NCBI RefSeq assembly: GCF_900185715.1
Contig: NZ_FYAS01000011.1
Span: forward strand, 1-64,000
Direction: 5' to 3'
DNA: 64,000 nt
From: Allobosea sp. CS1GBMeth4
Lineage (GTDB): Bacteria > Pseudomonadota > Alphaproteobacteria > Rhizobiales > Beijerinckiaceae
In this document: positions 29,024 through 41,087 of the stretch, piece after piece
How the letters are laid out: each line of letters starts with the position of its first letter
Numbering within the stretch: position 1 is the stretch's first letter
Made by a program: the position numbers and the translations under genes
Notes under the pieces: model-generated
Told to the model about the DNA's origin: nothing
Databases searched by the model: none
Seen by the model: only the letters and a program-made list of their open reading frames with translations

Positions 29024-29434
29024 TTACCGTCCGGGCGTCCAGGCCTGGTAGTCGCCGGTGGCGGGCGGGGTCTTGTTCTCGCCGAGCGTCGAGCCCTTCG
29101 GGCGATAGGCCTGGGCCGTGCCGGTGCGGTTGGGCTGGTGCGGCTTCTGCCAGTCGCGGGCGAGGTAGTTCTCCTCGGACGGCGCGACGTCGACGGTATG
29201 GTGCAGCCAGCCGTTCCAGCCGGGCGGGATCATCGAGGCCTCGACCGGGCCGTTGTAGAGCACCCAGCGGCGCTGGATGCCGAGGGCCTTGTCCTTCCTG
29301 CCGCCCTTGGTGCGGTAGTAGACATTGCCGAACTCGTCCTCGCCGACCTTCTCGCCATGGCGCCAGGTGTGGAAGCGCGTGCCCATGGTCTGGCGGTTCC
29401 ACCAGGTGAATATCTCGAGCAGGGTCTGGTTCAT
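29024..29434 (-). CDS. NDUFA12-like complex I accessory protein
   Basis: 136 residues. It matches the alphaproteobacterial homologue of mitochondrial NDUFA12 (B17.2): EIFTWWNRQTMGTRFHTWRH, GEDEFGNVYYRTKGG, RRWVLYNGPVEASMIPPGW and WLHHTVDVAP. In these bacteria it is an accessory subunit of the membrane-bound NADH:quinone oxidoreductase, bound to the peripheral arm. The nuo genes are not in the window. Start ATG at 29434 gives the family N-terminus. Confidence 0.94.
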   Translation of the reverse strand: MNQTLLEIFTWWNRQTMGTRFHTWRHGEKVGEDEFGNVYYRTKGGRKDKALGIQRRWVLYNGPVEASMIPPGWNGWLHHTVDVAPSEENYLARDWQKPHQPNRTGTAQAYRPKGSTLGENKTPPATGDYQAWTPGR

Positions 29435-29508
29435 CGCTTCGCGTCCGCGCGGGCCTTAAGTCCGTCGCGCGACTTATGAAGATGCGGGCCCGCTATGTCC
29501 AGTGCGGC

Positions 29509-30204
29509 TCAGCGCAGCAGCGAGCGCGCGGTCGGGACCAGGCGGGCGATGTCCGGGGCGCGGCCGCTGCCGGTGGCGACGGCACGCAACGCCGCCTCGA
29601 GCGCCGGGATCGCCTGCGGCACCGCGGGCCGGAGAAGCGTCACCGCCACGCATTCGGTCTCGCGCACCGGCAGGCGGGGGAAACCGTTCTCGCTGCGGTC
29701 GCTGATCAGGCTGGCGACCACCCTGGCGCCGGTGGCGCGCGCGGCATCGGCGGCCGCCTTGGCCGCGAGCGCGGCCTCCGAGTCGCTCGCCTCCGGCGCC
29801 AGATGATGGACCGCGACAAGATAGGCATGGCCGTCCTCGAGATCGGCCGTGCCCGGCGGCGGCCGCTCGAGCCCGCGCGTATCGAAGCCGGAGCCGGGCG
29901 CGGCCGGCTTCAGCATCAGCACATCGTGCCAGGCGAGCATGGTCTCGTTGGCGGCCGGGCCATGCCGCGCCCAGACCGGGCCGCCATAGAAGGCGGGCAG
30001 GGCGCCCGTCCGCGCCGCCTGGTCGGCGAAGCCGCGGAACCAGACGAACTGGTCGGGCGCCGCCGGATCGCGGAACTGGCAGACCACGCTCATCCCTTCC
30101 GCCTCCTGCGTCTCGACGAGATGGGTGTCGAAGACGCGGATCAGGGCCTCGCGCGCGCCGGGCTTCAAGGTATAGCGGCGCAGTTCGAAGACGGTGTCGG
30201 TCAT
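29509..30204 (-). CDS. NIPSNAP family protein
   Basis: 231 residues. The N-terminal half is a NIPSNAP domain (dimeric alpha/beta barrel): VFELRRYTLKPGAREALIRVF, then GMSVVCQFRDPAAPDQFVWFRGF. The C-terminal half looks like a second, weaker barrel repeat (HAYLVAVHHLAP). No enzyme activity is established for bacterial members. ATG at 30204 has GGAGGACC upstream. It lies 74 bases upstream of the NDUFA12-like gene on the same strand; co-transcription is possible. Confidence 0.85.
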   Translation of the reverse strand: MTDTVFELRRYTLKPGAREALIRVFDTHLVETQEAEGMSVVCQFRDPAAPDQFVWFRGFADQAARTGALPAFYGGPVWARHGPAANETMLAWHDVLMLKPAAPGSGFDTRGLERPPPGTADLEDGHAYLVAVHHLAPEASDSEAALAAKAAADAARATGARVVASLISDRSENGFPRLPVRETECVAVTLLRPAVPQAIPALEAALRAVATGSGRAPDIARLVPTARSLLR

Positions 30205-30539
30205 GGGCGGGGTCCTCCGGCTCGCGGGCCCTGCTACGCCCCGGAGCTGACGGGGATGGTCAGCAGCCGGCGGGCGACACGATTCGGCCATGATTCGGAG
30301 AGGGCGCGGCAGCGCCTGGGCGACCGGCAGCCGGACGAAGCCCCGCATGGATTCAAGCACTTGTGCCGGCGGCCGCAGACGGCGCTTCCGTCGGTGGGCT
30401 CCGTCTGCCCCGGGTGACGTTCGGTTAACCATGGTCCGGTGCATTTTAGTGGTTCCGCCGCGGCGCGCTTCGCGGCAAGCTCGGCCGACCGGCGGCGATT
30501 CCGCACGCGATTCCCAAGGCTTAGCCGGCGCCTTGAAAC
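30205..30539. other. Intergenic region between NIPSNAP gene and nrdJ control region
   Basis: About 335 bases with no supported gene. A single TTAACCAT octamer (30425-30432) resembles a CtrA half-site but has no partner. Nothing else stands out. Confidence 0.5.
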
Positions 30540-30583
30540 TTATCCCCATGATCCACATCTTCCTACAAGATGTCGTATCCACA
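30540..30583 (+). promoter_or_regulatory. Cluster of three DnaA-box-like 9-mers
   Basis: TTATCCCCA (30540-30548), TGATCCACA (30549-30557) and GTATCCACA (30575-30583) each differ from the DnaA box TTATCCACA by one base. All have the same orientation and the first two abut. Between boxes two and three is the dyad ACATCTT-CCTAC-AAGATGT (30555-30573). The cluster ends 21 bases before a -35 element, the position of a regulator site. Confidence 0.6.
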
Positions 30584-30604
30584 CCTATCGGTGCGCACTA
30601 ATCC

Positions 30605-30633
30605 TTGACGTCCGCGCCCATTCGGGACTAAAT
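30605..30633 (+). promoter_or_regulatory. Sigma70-like promoter for nrdJ
   Basis: TTGACG (30605-30610) and CTAAAT (30628-30633) are separated by 17 bases. This predicts transcription starting near 30640 and a leader of about 268 nt. Confidence 0.6.
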
Positions 30634-30639
30634 TTTGAC

Positions 30640-30907
30640 CGTCGCGTGACGGCTGGCGGAGACGCCTTTTTCGACCCGCGAAACGAGTTCCCAGACGGGT
30701 CAGGACGATCACCGCGGCGCGCCAGTGACGGCGACGGCGAACGGCGACGTGCGGTCCGGCTGGCCGCAACCGGACGCCCGACGGCGGGACCACATCGTCG
30801 CGGGATCCAGGGGCATCAAACCGAGTTGGGCTGACATCAGGAGCCGGTGAGCAACCGGCCGCGCGGAGCGTCGGACACGCCCGCGGCAAGCATTGGGGAA
30901 GACGCTT
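30640..30907 (+). other. Long, structured 5' leader of nrdJ
   Basis: No open frame is convincing. Several small hairpins can form: CCGTC-GCGT-GACGG at 30639-30652; GGCG-GAGA-CGCC followed by five T at 30655-30671, an attenuator-like unit with a short stem; and GCCGGT/ACCGGC near 30842. I do not see the set of conserved boxes of a cobalamin riboswitch. Confidence 0.4.
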
Positions 30908-34633
<3,726 letters not shown>

Positions 34634-34637
34634 GAAG

Positions 34638-34862
34638 TCAGTCGTTTGTGAGGTCAGAACGGCCGGGTTCGTCCCGGCCGTTTTCGTTTTCACCGAAAGC
34701 ACTCCTGATGAGTGGCAGCAATTCATCGGAGAACAGGCCGTGCTCGGCCGTCCAGGCATTCTGGGCAGCGATGGCTTCACTGTTCTGCGCGAGCCGGCAT
34801 CGTGCGTCTTCTTCCGCGATCCTCGTCCGCAGAGCGTCCTCGGTCGGCGCGCGCCGCCTCGA
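34638..34862 (-). pseudogene. Remnant of a CcdA-type antitoxin gene
   Basis: An open stretch of 74 codons without any ATG, GTG or TTG suitable as start matches the C-terminal half of CcdA antitoxins: EDALRTRIAEEDARCRLAQN, then SEAIAAQNAWTAEHGLFSDE. The usual pattern is W-x-x-E-N-x-E-A-I-x-A-Y-N with a terminal GLF-x-D-x-L. The N-terminal DNA-binding half is gone: a TGA blocks the frame at 34865-34863 and an intergenic repeat follows. No ccdB toxin lies downstream, where nrdJ ends. I infer a decayed toxin-antitoxin locus. Confidence 0.65.
34658..34688 (+). terminator. Rho-independent terminator of nrdJ
   Basis: AACGGCCGGG (34658-34667) and CCCGGCCGTT (34673-34682) pair perfectly around TTCGT, followed by TTCGTTTT. 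It lies 24 bases after the nrdJ stop and overlaps the antitoxin remnant on the other strand. Confidence 0.88.
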
Positions 34863-34892
34863 TCAGGTCGAAGGCGAACGAACCGCAGGCAA

Positions 34893-35036
34893 CCCCTCTC
34901 CCGGATGGGAGAGGGGCAGGGGTGAGGGACCGCCGCTGATCGTCAGAACGCAACGGCGCCGCTGCGGCCTCCCGCGGCGAGGGCAGGCCCTCATCCGGCG
35001 CTCCGCGCCACCTTCTCCCATCCGGGAGAAGGTGGG
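34893..35036. repeat. Intergenic palindromic repeat 'CCCTCTCCC/GGGAGAGGG'
   Basis: CCCCTCTCCCGGATGGGAGAGG is a self-complementary unit at the left; a related unit, CACCTTCTCCCATCCGGGAGAAGGTG, lies at the right near 35010-35035. Between them GGTGAGGG and CCCTCATCC are also complementary. The pattern is that of an extragenic repeat able to fold into a long hairpin. It disrupts the upstream part of the ccdA remnant. Confidence 0.75.
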
Positions 35037-35060
35037 GTCGAGGTTCCGGTGATCCACACC

Positions 35061-35182
35061 GTCATGCTCGGCCTTGTGCCGAGCATCCACGTCTTGCGGC
35101 GCTGATGGCATGCTGCCCAACGCAGTGCCTGGCCGCTCGGATGCAAAGGCGTGGATGGTCGGGACAAGCCCGACCATGACGG
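35061..35182. repeat. Intergenic repeat family 'GTCATG..CCACGTCTT', copy 1
   Basis: It starts GTCATGCTCGG, contains CATCCACGTCTT, and ends GCGTGGATGGTCGGG with CGACCATGACGG. The outer ends are inverted repeats. The same element occurs at 60635-60726. Confidence 0.82.
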
Positions 35183-35768
35183 GGAGGGTGGATGCGGGGA
35201 CAGGCGCTTGAACAATCCCCGCTCTCCCGACCTCCCCTATACTCGCTCGCATCCCATCCCCGAGGGGCGGCCAACCGGAGGCATGCTGATTGGCGGGGTG
35301 CGTGCGGCGCCTGCGGGTGGGGGTTGCGCCTCGCTCCCGGGAGGCTTCGGGAACCGACCTGGGGGCATTACGACCCCTGCGCGAGGAGCTCGCTAGATGA
35401 AGCGGCGGCGATCAGCCGGCGCGACGGCTTCAAGGACGCGACGGCCTGAAGAAGGCTACTGGCGTCCGAGGGCCATCGCGGCGCGCCCGCCTCCGGCTTC
35501 GCAGAAGCGCGGCCCGGGGCCTTAAAATCGCCGCCTGGCGGAGCGCCACGGGGCGTGCGGATGGTGGCTCAATCCATCCGCGCCGCATCCTGGCTCAACG
35601 GATGCGGATCTCTACCAACGCGCCTCGCGGCGCTCCGCTGCCCCTCATCTGCACGACGCCCGCGGGATCAGCCTGCGGGCGGGGAAAGTCATTGCGCCAT
35701 TCCCGGGCGGAGCCCCGGGGGCGGCCTTCGGTCTACCCCGGGACAGGCGACGACGATACGCGATGCGG
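35183..35768. other. Non-coding stretch of about 590 bases before the DUF899 gene
   Basis: Short open frames exist on both strands but none has a family match, a ribosome site and coding-like composition together. The sequence is rich in short GC palindromes (for example CCCGGGCGGAGCCCCGGGG near 35704). It looks like decayed or repetitive intergenic DNA. Confidence 0.5.
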
Positions 35769-36602
35769 CTACTTCATCTCGCCCGAACAGGCCGGACACC
35801 CGCCCGCCGCCTTCCTGTCGCTCGCGGCTTTCTCGCGGAAGGCGGCTTCGCCGGCGTCCGAGACCTCGACCCATCTTTTGTCGGGCGCGGCGCCCTCGAC
35901 ATAGCTGTCGTGCCAGTTCCACCATTTGTAGGGCGGGGTCTGCGGGTAGCCCGGCGGCGAATCCTCCCAGGCCTCCTGGCGGCCGAGCGGGGTGAGGTCG
36001 AGATAGCTCCAGAGCGAGCCGATCGCCTCGTCGCCGCGGTCGTTGACGAAATAGGTGCGGAAGACCTTGTCGCCGTCGCGGATGAAGACGTTGTGGCCAT
36101 GCCATTCGGCGACGCCGAAATCGGCATCGAAGGAATCGGTGATGGTGACCCAGGGCATGGTCCAGCCCATCCTGCGCTTGAGCCGGGCGATGTCGGCCTG
36201 CGGGGCGCGCGAAGCGTAGACCACGGTGGTGTCGCGGGCGTTGACATGGGCGAGATGGCCGACCTGGTCGGCGACCATCGAGCAGCCGCGGCAGGCCTGG
36301 TCGGGCCAGCCGAAGACGCCCGGCTCGTAGAAGGCGCGGTAGACGATGAGCTGGCGGCGCCCCTCGAACAGGTCGAGCAGGCTGAGCCGGCCCGCAGGGC
36401 CTTCGAACGCATAGGCGGTCTCGACGGCCATCCAGGGCATGCGCCGGCGCTCGGCGGCGAGCGCGTCGCGGGCCCGCATCTGCGCCTTTTCCTTGACCAG
36501 GAGTTTTTGGCGGGCGGCTTCCCAATCCCGCGGCGAGACGACCGGAGGCGTCTGCATGGCGGACGCCGCGGCGCCGGTTTCGGTCTCGGTTGCTGTCGTC
36601 AT
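35769..36602 (-). CDS. DUF899 family thioredoxin-like protein
   Basis: 277 residues. Matches the DUF899 family: VSPRDWEAARQKLLVKEKAQ at the start, then LIVYRAFYEPGVFGWPDQACRGCSMVADQ, then WVTITDSFDADFGVAEWHGHNVF. The fold is thioredoxin-like, with C-R-G-C in place of the usual C-x-x-C; the activity is not established. The C-terminus carries another C-P-A-C pair (GGCPACSGEMK). ATG at 36602 has GAAGGAT upstream. It is divergent from the diguanylate cyclase gene. Confidence 0.9.
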   Translation of the reverse strand: MTTATETETGAAASAMQTPPVVSPRDWEAARQKLLVKEKAQMRARDALAAERRRMPWMAVETAYAFEGPAGRLSLLDLFEGRRQLIVYRAFYEPGVFGWPDQACRGCSMVADQVGHLAHVNARDTTVVYASRAPQADIARLKRRMGWTMPWVTITDSFDADFGVAEWHGHNVFIRDGDKVFRTYFVNDRGDEAIGSLWSYLDLTPLGRQEAWEDSPPGYPQTPPYKWWNWHDSYVEGAAPDKRWVEVSDAGEAAFREKAASDRKAAGGCPACSGEMK

Positions 36603-36867
36603 GGTCTTCGATCCTTCTCGCTGGGCCTCGCCTTGCCGCCGCCCGATGGCGGCCGCGGGGAGGCCGCGCTGCTCTCGATCGGGCGGAGTCTGATGCCGGC
36701 CGGCGGGAAGGCGGGAGTAACAATGCTGGCGCCATTCCGAGCGGGGAGGCGCCGGCGGAATCGCTCGAATGCGCCGCATCGCGGAAAGGCGGGCGAAACC
36801 GTGTCCGACGAAAGCCGTGAAACAGGGCGCTGCATCAAAGCGGCGTTAGTCAGTCGCGGCCATCGTC

Positions 36868-38091
36868 GTGCGCGTGCACGTCCCACCTCATGATCCGGTA
36901 TCCAGGTTCGCCAGCGAAGCGCCGAATGACGCCGCGCCGGCGCGCCGCCTCGACGGCCTCGGCTTCGAGCCCGTCCTCGAGCGCGAGTATCGGCTGCACA
37001 TGCGCGCCGACCAGCGCAGCAGCACGCTGGTCTGCCTGGTCACGGCGCTCGGAATCTGGCTGATCTTCATCGGGCTCGACCTGACGCGGCTCGACGATCT
37101 CGCCGCGAGCGCGCGCAGCGACCTCGCGCTCGAGCTCGCCATCGGGCTCAGGCTGGCGACGCTCGCGGTGATCGTCCGGCTGGTCTGGGTCGTGCGCCGC
37201 AACCCGCCGGTGCAATCCTATCACCACCTCACCATGCTGACGCTGGCGCTGATCGGCGTGGCCTGCGCCTTCATTTCCAACATGTACAAGCTGCGCGGCC
37301 TGCCGCAGGCCGACATCGCCCAGCTCGTGATCATCGCCGCCGTGTTCCTGCCGGTCGGGCTGACCTTCCTGCAGAGCTTCGGCATCGCCCTGCTGATCGC
37401 CGTGTTCACCAGCCTGCTCGGCTTCGTCATGCTCGGCCCGGCGCAGCTGATCGAGCACGGCCGGCTGTCGATCCTGCTGTTCTTCGCCGTCTTCGTCAGC
37501 GCCGTCGGCGCCTGGCTGCGCGAACGGGCCGAGCGCGACCAGTTCCTGCTGCGCCGCATGCTGCACAACCGGGCGATGTCGGACGCGCTGACCGGCATCG
37601 CCAACCGGCGCGGCTTCGAGGAGCATGTCACCAGGGCGCTGCAGCAGGCGCGGCGCGACGGCGTTCCGGTGGTGTTCGCGGTGCTCGATGTCGACCATTT
37701 CAAGCGCTACAACGACCGTTACGGCCATCAGGCCGGCGATATCGCGCTGGCCCTGATCGCCCGCGCCATCGACAGCGTGCTGCGCCGGCCGATGGACATG
37801 GTCGGGCGCCTCGGCGGCGAGGAGTTCGGCCTGCTGCTCTACGACACCACGCCGGAGCACGGGCAGGAGCGGCTGGAGCAGGTGGCGCGGGCGATCGCCG
37901 ATCTCAGGATCGAGCACGCCGCCTCGCCGACGGCGCAATACGTCACCGTCAGCGTCGGAGCGGTCGGCTTCGACGGGCAGGAGACGGCGGCCGACCTCTA
38001 TCGCCGCGCCGACGCGGCGCTCTATGCCGGCAAGGCCTCGGGCCGCAACCGGGTCGAGCTCGGAGAGGGCGGCGAGCGTCTGGCCGGCTAG
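36868..38091 (+). CDS. Membrane diguanylate cyclase (GGDEF)
   Basis: Makes cyclic di-GMP from two GTP. 407 residues: five or six membrane segments (about 53-72, 92-110, 122-140, 150-170, 172-190, 200-215), then a GGDEF domain from about 235. The active-site loop is G316-G-E-E-F320, and the product-inhibition site R307-P-M-D310 lies five residues before it, so feedback inhibition is expected. The membrane part is probably a sensor of unknown ligand. The start is uncertain: GTG at 36868 or 36874, without a good Shine-Dalgarno. Confidence 0.92.
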   Translation: MRVHVPPHDPVSRFASEAPNDAAPARRLDGLGFEPVLEREYRLHMRADQRSSTLVCLVTALGIWLIFIGLDLTRLDDLAASARSDLALELAIGLRLATLAVIVRLVWVVRRNPPVQSYHHLTMLTLALIGVACAFISNMYKLRGLPQADIAQLVIIAAVFLPVGLTFLQSFGIALLIAVFTSLLGFVMLGPAQLIEHGRLSILLFFAVFVSAVGAWLRERAERDQFLLRRMLHNRAMSDALTGIANRRGFEEHVTRALQQARRDGVPVVFAVLDVDHFKRYNDRYGHQAGDIALALIARAIDSVLRRPMDMVGRLGGEEFGLLLYDTTPEHGQERLEQVARAIADLRIEHAASPTAQYVTVSVGAVGFDGQETAADLYRRADAALYAGKASGRNRVELGEGGERLAG

Positions 38092-38163
38092 ACGATCCAT
38101 GTCTAGCCGTCCGCGCCGCCCTGCTGCTATGCGGGCTTCGTCCCGCAGCGATGAGAGAATCCC

Positions 38164-39132
38164 ATGTCCGAACCCGTTTCCATCGGCCTGATCGGCGCCG
38201 GCATCATGGGCGAGCGCATGCTGCGCGCGATCCTGGCGCAGCCGCCCGGGCTCGTGCGCGCCGCCGGCATCTGGGACCCGTCCGCCGAGGCCATGGCCCG
38301 GATCGCCGGCGAGCTGCCGCAGGTCGCGCGGCTGGCGGACGCCGCCGCGGTGATCGCGGCGAGCGATTGCGTTTACGTCGCCTCGCCGCCGGCCTCGCAT
38401 CTCGGCCATGCCCGCGCAGCGCTCGCCGCCGGCAGGACGGTGTTCTGCGAGAAGCCGCTCGCGGTCGACGTCGCGGATGCCCGCGCCTTCGTCGCGCAGG
38501 CGGGAGCGCGCGGCGCGGTCAACTTCCCCTTCGCCTCCTCGCCGGCGGTGTCGCAATTGCAGGACTGGGTCGCGGCCGGCGCCGTCGGCGGCAGCCGGCG
38601 CATCACGGTCGAGGTCGCTTTCGCGTCCTGGCCGCGCTCCTGGCAGGCCGATGCGGCGGGCTGGCTCGACCGGCGCGAGCAGGGCGGCTTCACCCGCGAG
38701 GTCGTCTCGCATTTCCTGTTCCTGAGCCGCAGATTCGGCGGCGAATTGCGTGGCCTGCAGGCGAGCGCCGTCTTTCCCGAGGCGGGCAGGTCGGAGCGCC
38801 GGGTCGAGGCGTGGCTGATGGCCGGCGACATCCCGGTGACGCTCGCCGGCAGCGTTGGCACGACGGCGAAGGACGACCACAATGTCTGGATGCTGGAGGG
38901 CGATGCCGGCGCGGTCAGGCTCTGCGACTGGTCGCTGGCCGAGCGGCGCCAGCCGGACGGCTCCTGGCAGCGCGCGCCGAATGCGCTGACCCAGCTCGAG
39001 GCGCGGCCCGTCGCGCTCAAGCGGCAGCTGGAGGGCGTGGCGAAGCTGGCGCGCGGCGAGGCGCATCGGCTGGCGACGCTGGAGGAGGCGCTGAACGTGC
39101 AGGAGATCGTCGAGGCGATCCTGGCGAGCTGA
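38164..39132 (+). CDS. Gfo/Idh/MocA family oxidoreductase
   Basis: 322 residues. N-terminal Rossmann fold with IGLIGAGIMGERML, then YVASPPASHLGHARAALAAG and EKPLAVDVADA, which holds the family E-K-P motif. The C-terminal half is the alpha/beta substrate domain. Members oxidise or reduce sugars, inositols or related compounds with NAD(P); this substrate is unknown. ATG at 38164 has AGAGAA upstream. The gene starts 72 bases after the GGDEF gene and ends 69 bases before the peptidase gene. Confidence 0.92.
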   Translation: MSEPVSIGLIGAGIMGERMLRAILAQPPGLVRAAGIWDPSAEAMARIAGELPQVARLADAAAVIAASDCVYVASPPASHLGHARAALAAGRTVFCEKPLAVDVADARAFVAQAGARGAVNFPFASSPAVSQLQDWVAAGAVGGSRRITVEVAFASWPRSWQADAAGWLDRREQGGFTREVVSHFLFLSRRFGGELRGLQASAVFPEAGRSERRVEAWLMAGDIPVTLAGSVGTTAKDDHNVWMLEGDAGAVRLCDWSLAERRQPDGSWQRAPNALTQLEARPVALKRQLEGVAKLARGEAHRLATLEEALNVQEIVEAILAS

Positions 39133-39201
39133 GCCCGCCCGCGCAGCGATTGAGGCGACAGGGCGGGAGCGGTATGATCGGCGGGTCCAGGAGGCCCGCC
39201 G

Positions 39202-39768
39202 ATGCGCCACGCCTTCCTCACCGACGCACAGATCGACGCGCGTGCCCTGGCGCATCGGCGCGAGTTCGGCTTCCGTGACGACGAGGCGGTCGAGGTCGGG
39301 GCGCTGCTGGCCAGGCTCGCGGCGCGCTATCCGGAATTCTCCTGCCGGCGCGTGGCGGACGGCTCGCTCGGCGAGGCCGAGGCGCAATGGGACGGACAGG
39401 GAAAGCGTCTGCTGATCCGCGACAGCGTGCTCCGGGCGGCCGAGCGCGGCGAGGGGCGGGCGCTGATGACGGTGGCGCACGAGGTCGGCCACGCCCTGCT
39501 CGGGCATGACGGCACCCTGAGCCGGGCGCCGGCCGGCGGGCGTGCCGAGCGGGTCTCGGCGAAGCTCCGTTCGATGGAGTATCAGGCGCGGCGCTATGCG
39601 GCCGCCCTGCTGATCCCCGATACGCCGGCGACGCGCGCGCTCGATGCGGCCGCGCTGAGCGAGCGCTACCGGGTGAGCATGAGCGCGGCGATCGTGCGCC
39701 ACAGCGAGCTGCGCTCCGGCGAGAGCGCGCGGGCCTTGCCATTGCGGCAGGCGGCACTGGATCTTTGA
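39202..39768 (+). CDS. ImmA/IrrE family metallopeptidase, solitary
   Basis: 188 residues. The zinc motif is H93-E-V-G-H97, and SMEYQARRYAAALLIPD is the characteristic second motif of ImmA/IrrE proteins. Such peptidases usually cleave a partner HTH repressor to control mobile elements or stress genes. Here no HTH gene is adjacent: a Gfo/Idh/MocA gene precedes and an aminotransferase follows. ATG at 39202 has AGGAGG upstream. The substrate is unknown; a decayed or distant partner is possible. Confidence 0.88.
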   Translation: MRHAFLTDAQIDARALAHRREFGFRDDEAVEVGALLARLAARYPEFSCRRVADGSLGEAEAQWDGQGKRLLIRDSVLRAAERGEGRALMTVAHEVGHALLGHDGTLSRAPAGGRAERVSAKLRSMEYQARRYAAALLIPDTPATRALDAAALSERYRVSMSAAIVRHSELRSGESARALPLRQAALDL

Positions 39769-39817
39769 GGCGCTTGCGGTCGGCGCGGCCGCAGGGCATG
39801 GCTCGGACAACGGGACC

Positions 39818-41062
39818 ATGATCGAGGATGCCATGACCATCGCCGCTTCCGGCCTGCCGCCGGCGCCCAGACCTGCCGCGCGGGCGGAAGCCGTCTCGCC
39901 CTTCATCGTCATGGACGTGATGAACGCGGCCGAGGCGATCGAGCGGCGCGGCGGCTCGGTCGTGCACATGGAGGTCGGCCAGCCCTCGGCGGCGACGCCG
40001 GCGAGCATCCGCGCCGCTGCCGCCCGAGCGCTGGAGGACGGCCGGATCGGCTATACGCAGGCGCTCGGCATCGGCTCGCTGAGGGCCCGGATCGCACGGC
40101 ATTATCGCGAGACCTACGGCGTCGAGCTGCCGGCCGAGCGCGTCGTGGTGACGACGGGCTCGTCCGGCGGTTTCATCCTCGCCTTCCTCGCCTGCTTCGA
40201 GCCGGGCGCTCGCATCGCGATCACGGCGCCGGGCTATCCGGCCTATCGCAACATCCTGACGGCGCTCGGGCTCGAGCCGGTCGCGATCCCGGTCGGCCCG
40301 GAGACGCGCCATGCACTGACGCCGGAGCTGATCGCCAGGGCCCATGCGGACAGGCCGCTCGCCGGCGTGCTGACGATGAGCCCGGCCAACCCGACCGGCG
40401 TGGTGATGGCGCCCGAGGCGATCGCGGCGGTGGGGGCCGAATGCCGCCGGCTCGGGCTCTGGTACATCTCGGACGAGATCTATCACGGCCTGACCTATGA
40501 GCGGCCGGCGACGACGGCGCTCGCCGCCGATCCCGACGCGATCATCGTCAATTCCTTCTCCAAATATTACTGCATGACGGGCTGGCGCGTCGGCTGGCTG
40601 GTGGTGCCGGAGCGGCTGGTGCGCACCATCGAGCGGCTGCAGCAGAATCTCTCGATCTCGGTGCCGATGCTGAGCCAGGTCGCCGGCGAGGCGGCCTTCG
40701 ACGCGGTCGAGGAATGCGAGGCGATCAAGGCCGGCTATGCGCAGAACCGGGCCTATCTGCTCAAGGCGCTGCCGGAGATCGGGCTGGGCGACTTCCTGCC
40801 GGTCGACGGGGCCTTCTACATCTATCTCGACATCGGACGATACTCGAACGACTCCATGAGCTTCTGTCGGGACGCCCTCGAGGAGGCAGGCGTCGCGATC
40901 ACGCCCGGGCTGGATTTCGACGAGGAGCGCGGCGCGCGCACCGTGCGGATTTCATTCGCCGGCTCGCTCGCGGAATGCCAGGAGGCGGTCGGCCGGCTCG
41001 GGCGCTGGCTGAAGGCCGGCCGAGCCGGCGCTTGCCAAGGCGGGGCGGTGGACTCAATCTAA
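39818..41062 (+). CDS. PLP-dependent aminotransferase, class I/II
   Basis: About 414 residues, AspC-like fold type I. The PLP lysine is K249 in NSFSKYYCMTGWRVGW; cofactor contacts include N191-P-T-G194, D219 and Y222, and the substrate arginine is in TVRISFAG near residue 388. It transfers an amino group between an amino acid and a 2-oxo acid; the exact specificity cannot be read from sequence. Start at ATG 39818, or ATG 39833, which has GAGGA upstream. It is likely separate from the following MscS gene, although the gap is only 25 bases. Confidence 0.92.
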   Translation: MIEDAMTIAASGLPPAPRPAARAEAVSPFIVMDVMNAAEAIERRGGSVVHMEVGQPSAATPASIRAAAARALEDGRIGYTQALGIGSLRARIARHYRETYGVELPAERVVVTTGSSGGFILAFLACFEPGARIAITAPGYPAYRNILTALGLEPVAIPVGPETRHALTPELIARAHADRPLAGVLTMSPANPTGVVMAPEAIAAVGAECRRLGLWYISDEIYHGLTYERPATTALAADPDAIIVNSFSKYYCMTGWRVGWLVVPERLVRTIERLQQNLSISVPMLSQVAGEAAFDAVEECEAIKAGYAQNRAYLLKALPEIGLGDFLPVDGAFYIYLDIGRYSNDSMSFCRDALEEAGVAITPGLDFDEERGARTVRISFAGSLAECQEAVGRLGRWLKAGRAGACQGGAVDSI

Positions 41063-41087
41063 TCGGCGGCGAGGCCGGGGATAGACG

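Noticed and set aside
30425..30432. CtrA site TTAACCAT before nrdJ
   Set aside because: A single octamer without a second half-site, far from the predicted promoter.
30540..30640. Replication origin suggested by DnaA-like boxes
   Set aside because: Only three imperfect boxes, no long AT-rich unwinding region, and no origin marker genes nearby; promoter regulation is simpler.
30820..30860. Cobalamin riboswitch before nrdJ (ATCAGGAGCCGG recalls the B12 box)
   Set aside because: The other conserved boxes and the spacing are missing, and such switches normally repress the B12-independent enzyme, not nrdJ.
35151..35449. Two short + strand open frames in the nrdJ-DUF899 gap
   Set aside because: Their 5' parts are translations of the intergenic repeat; no ribosome site or family match.
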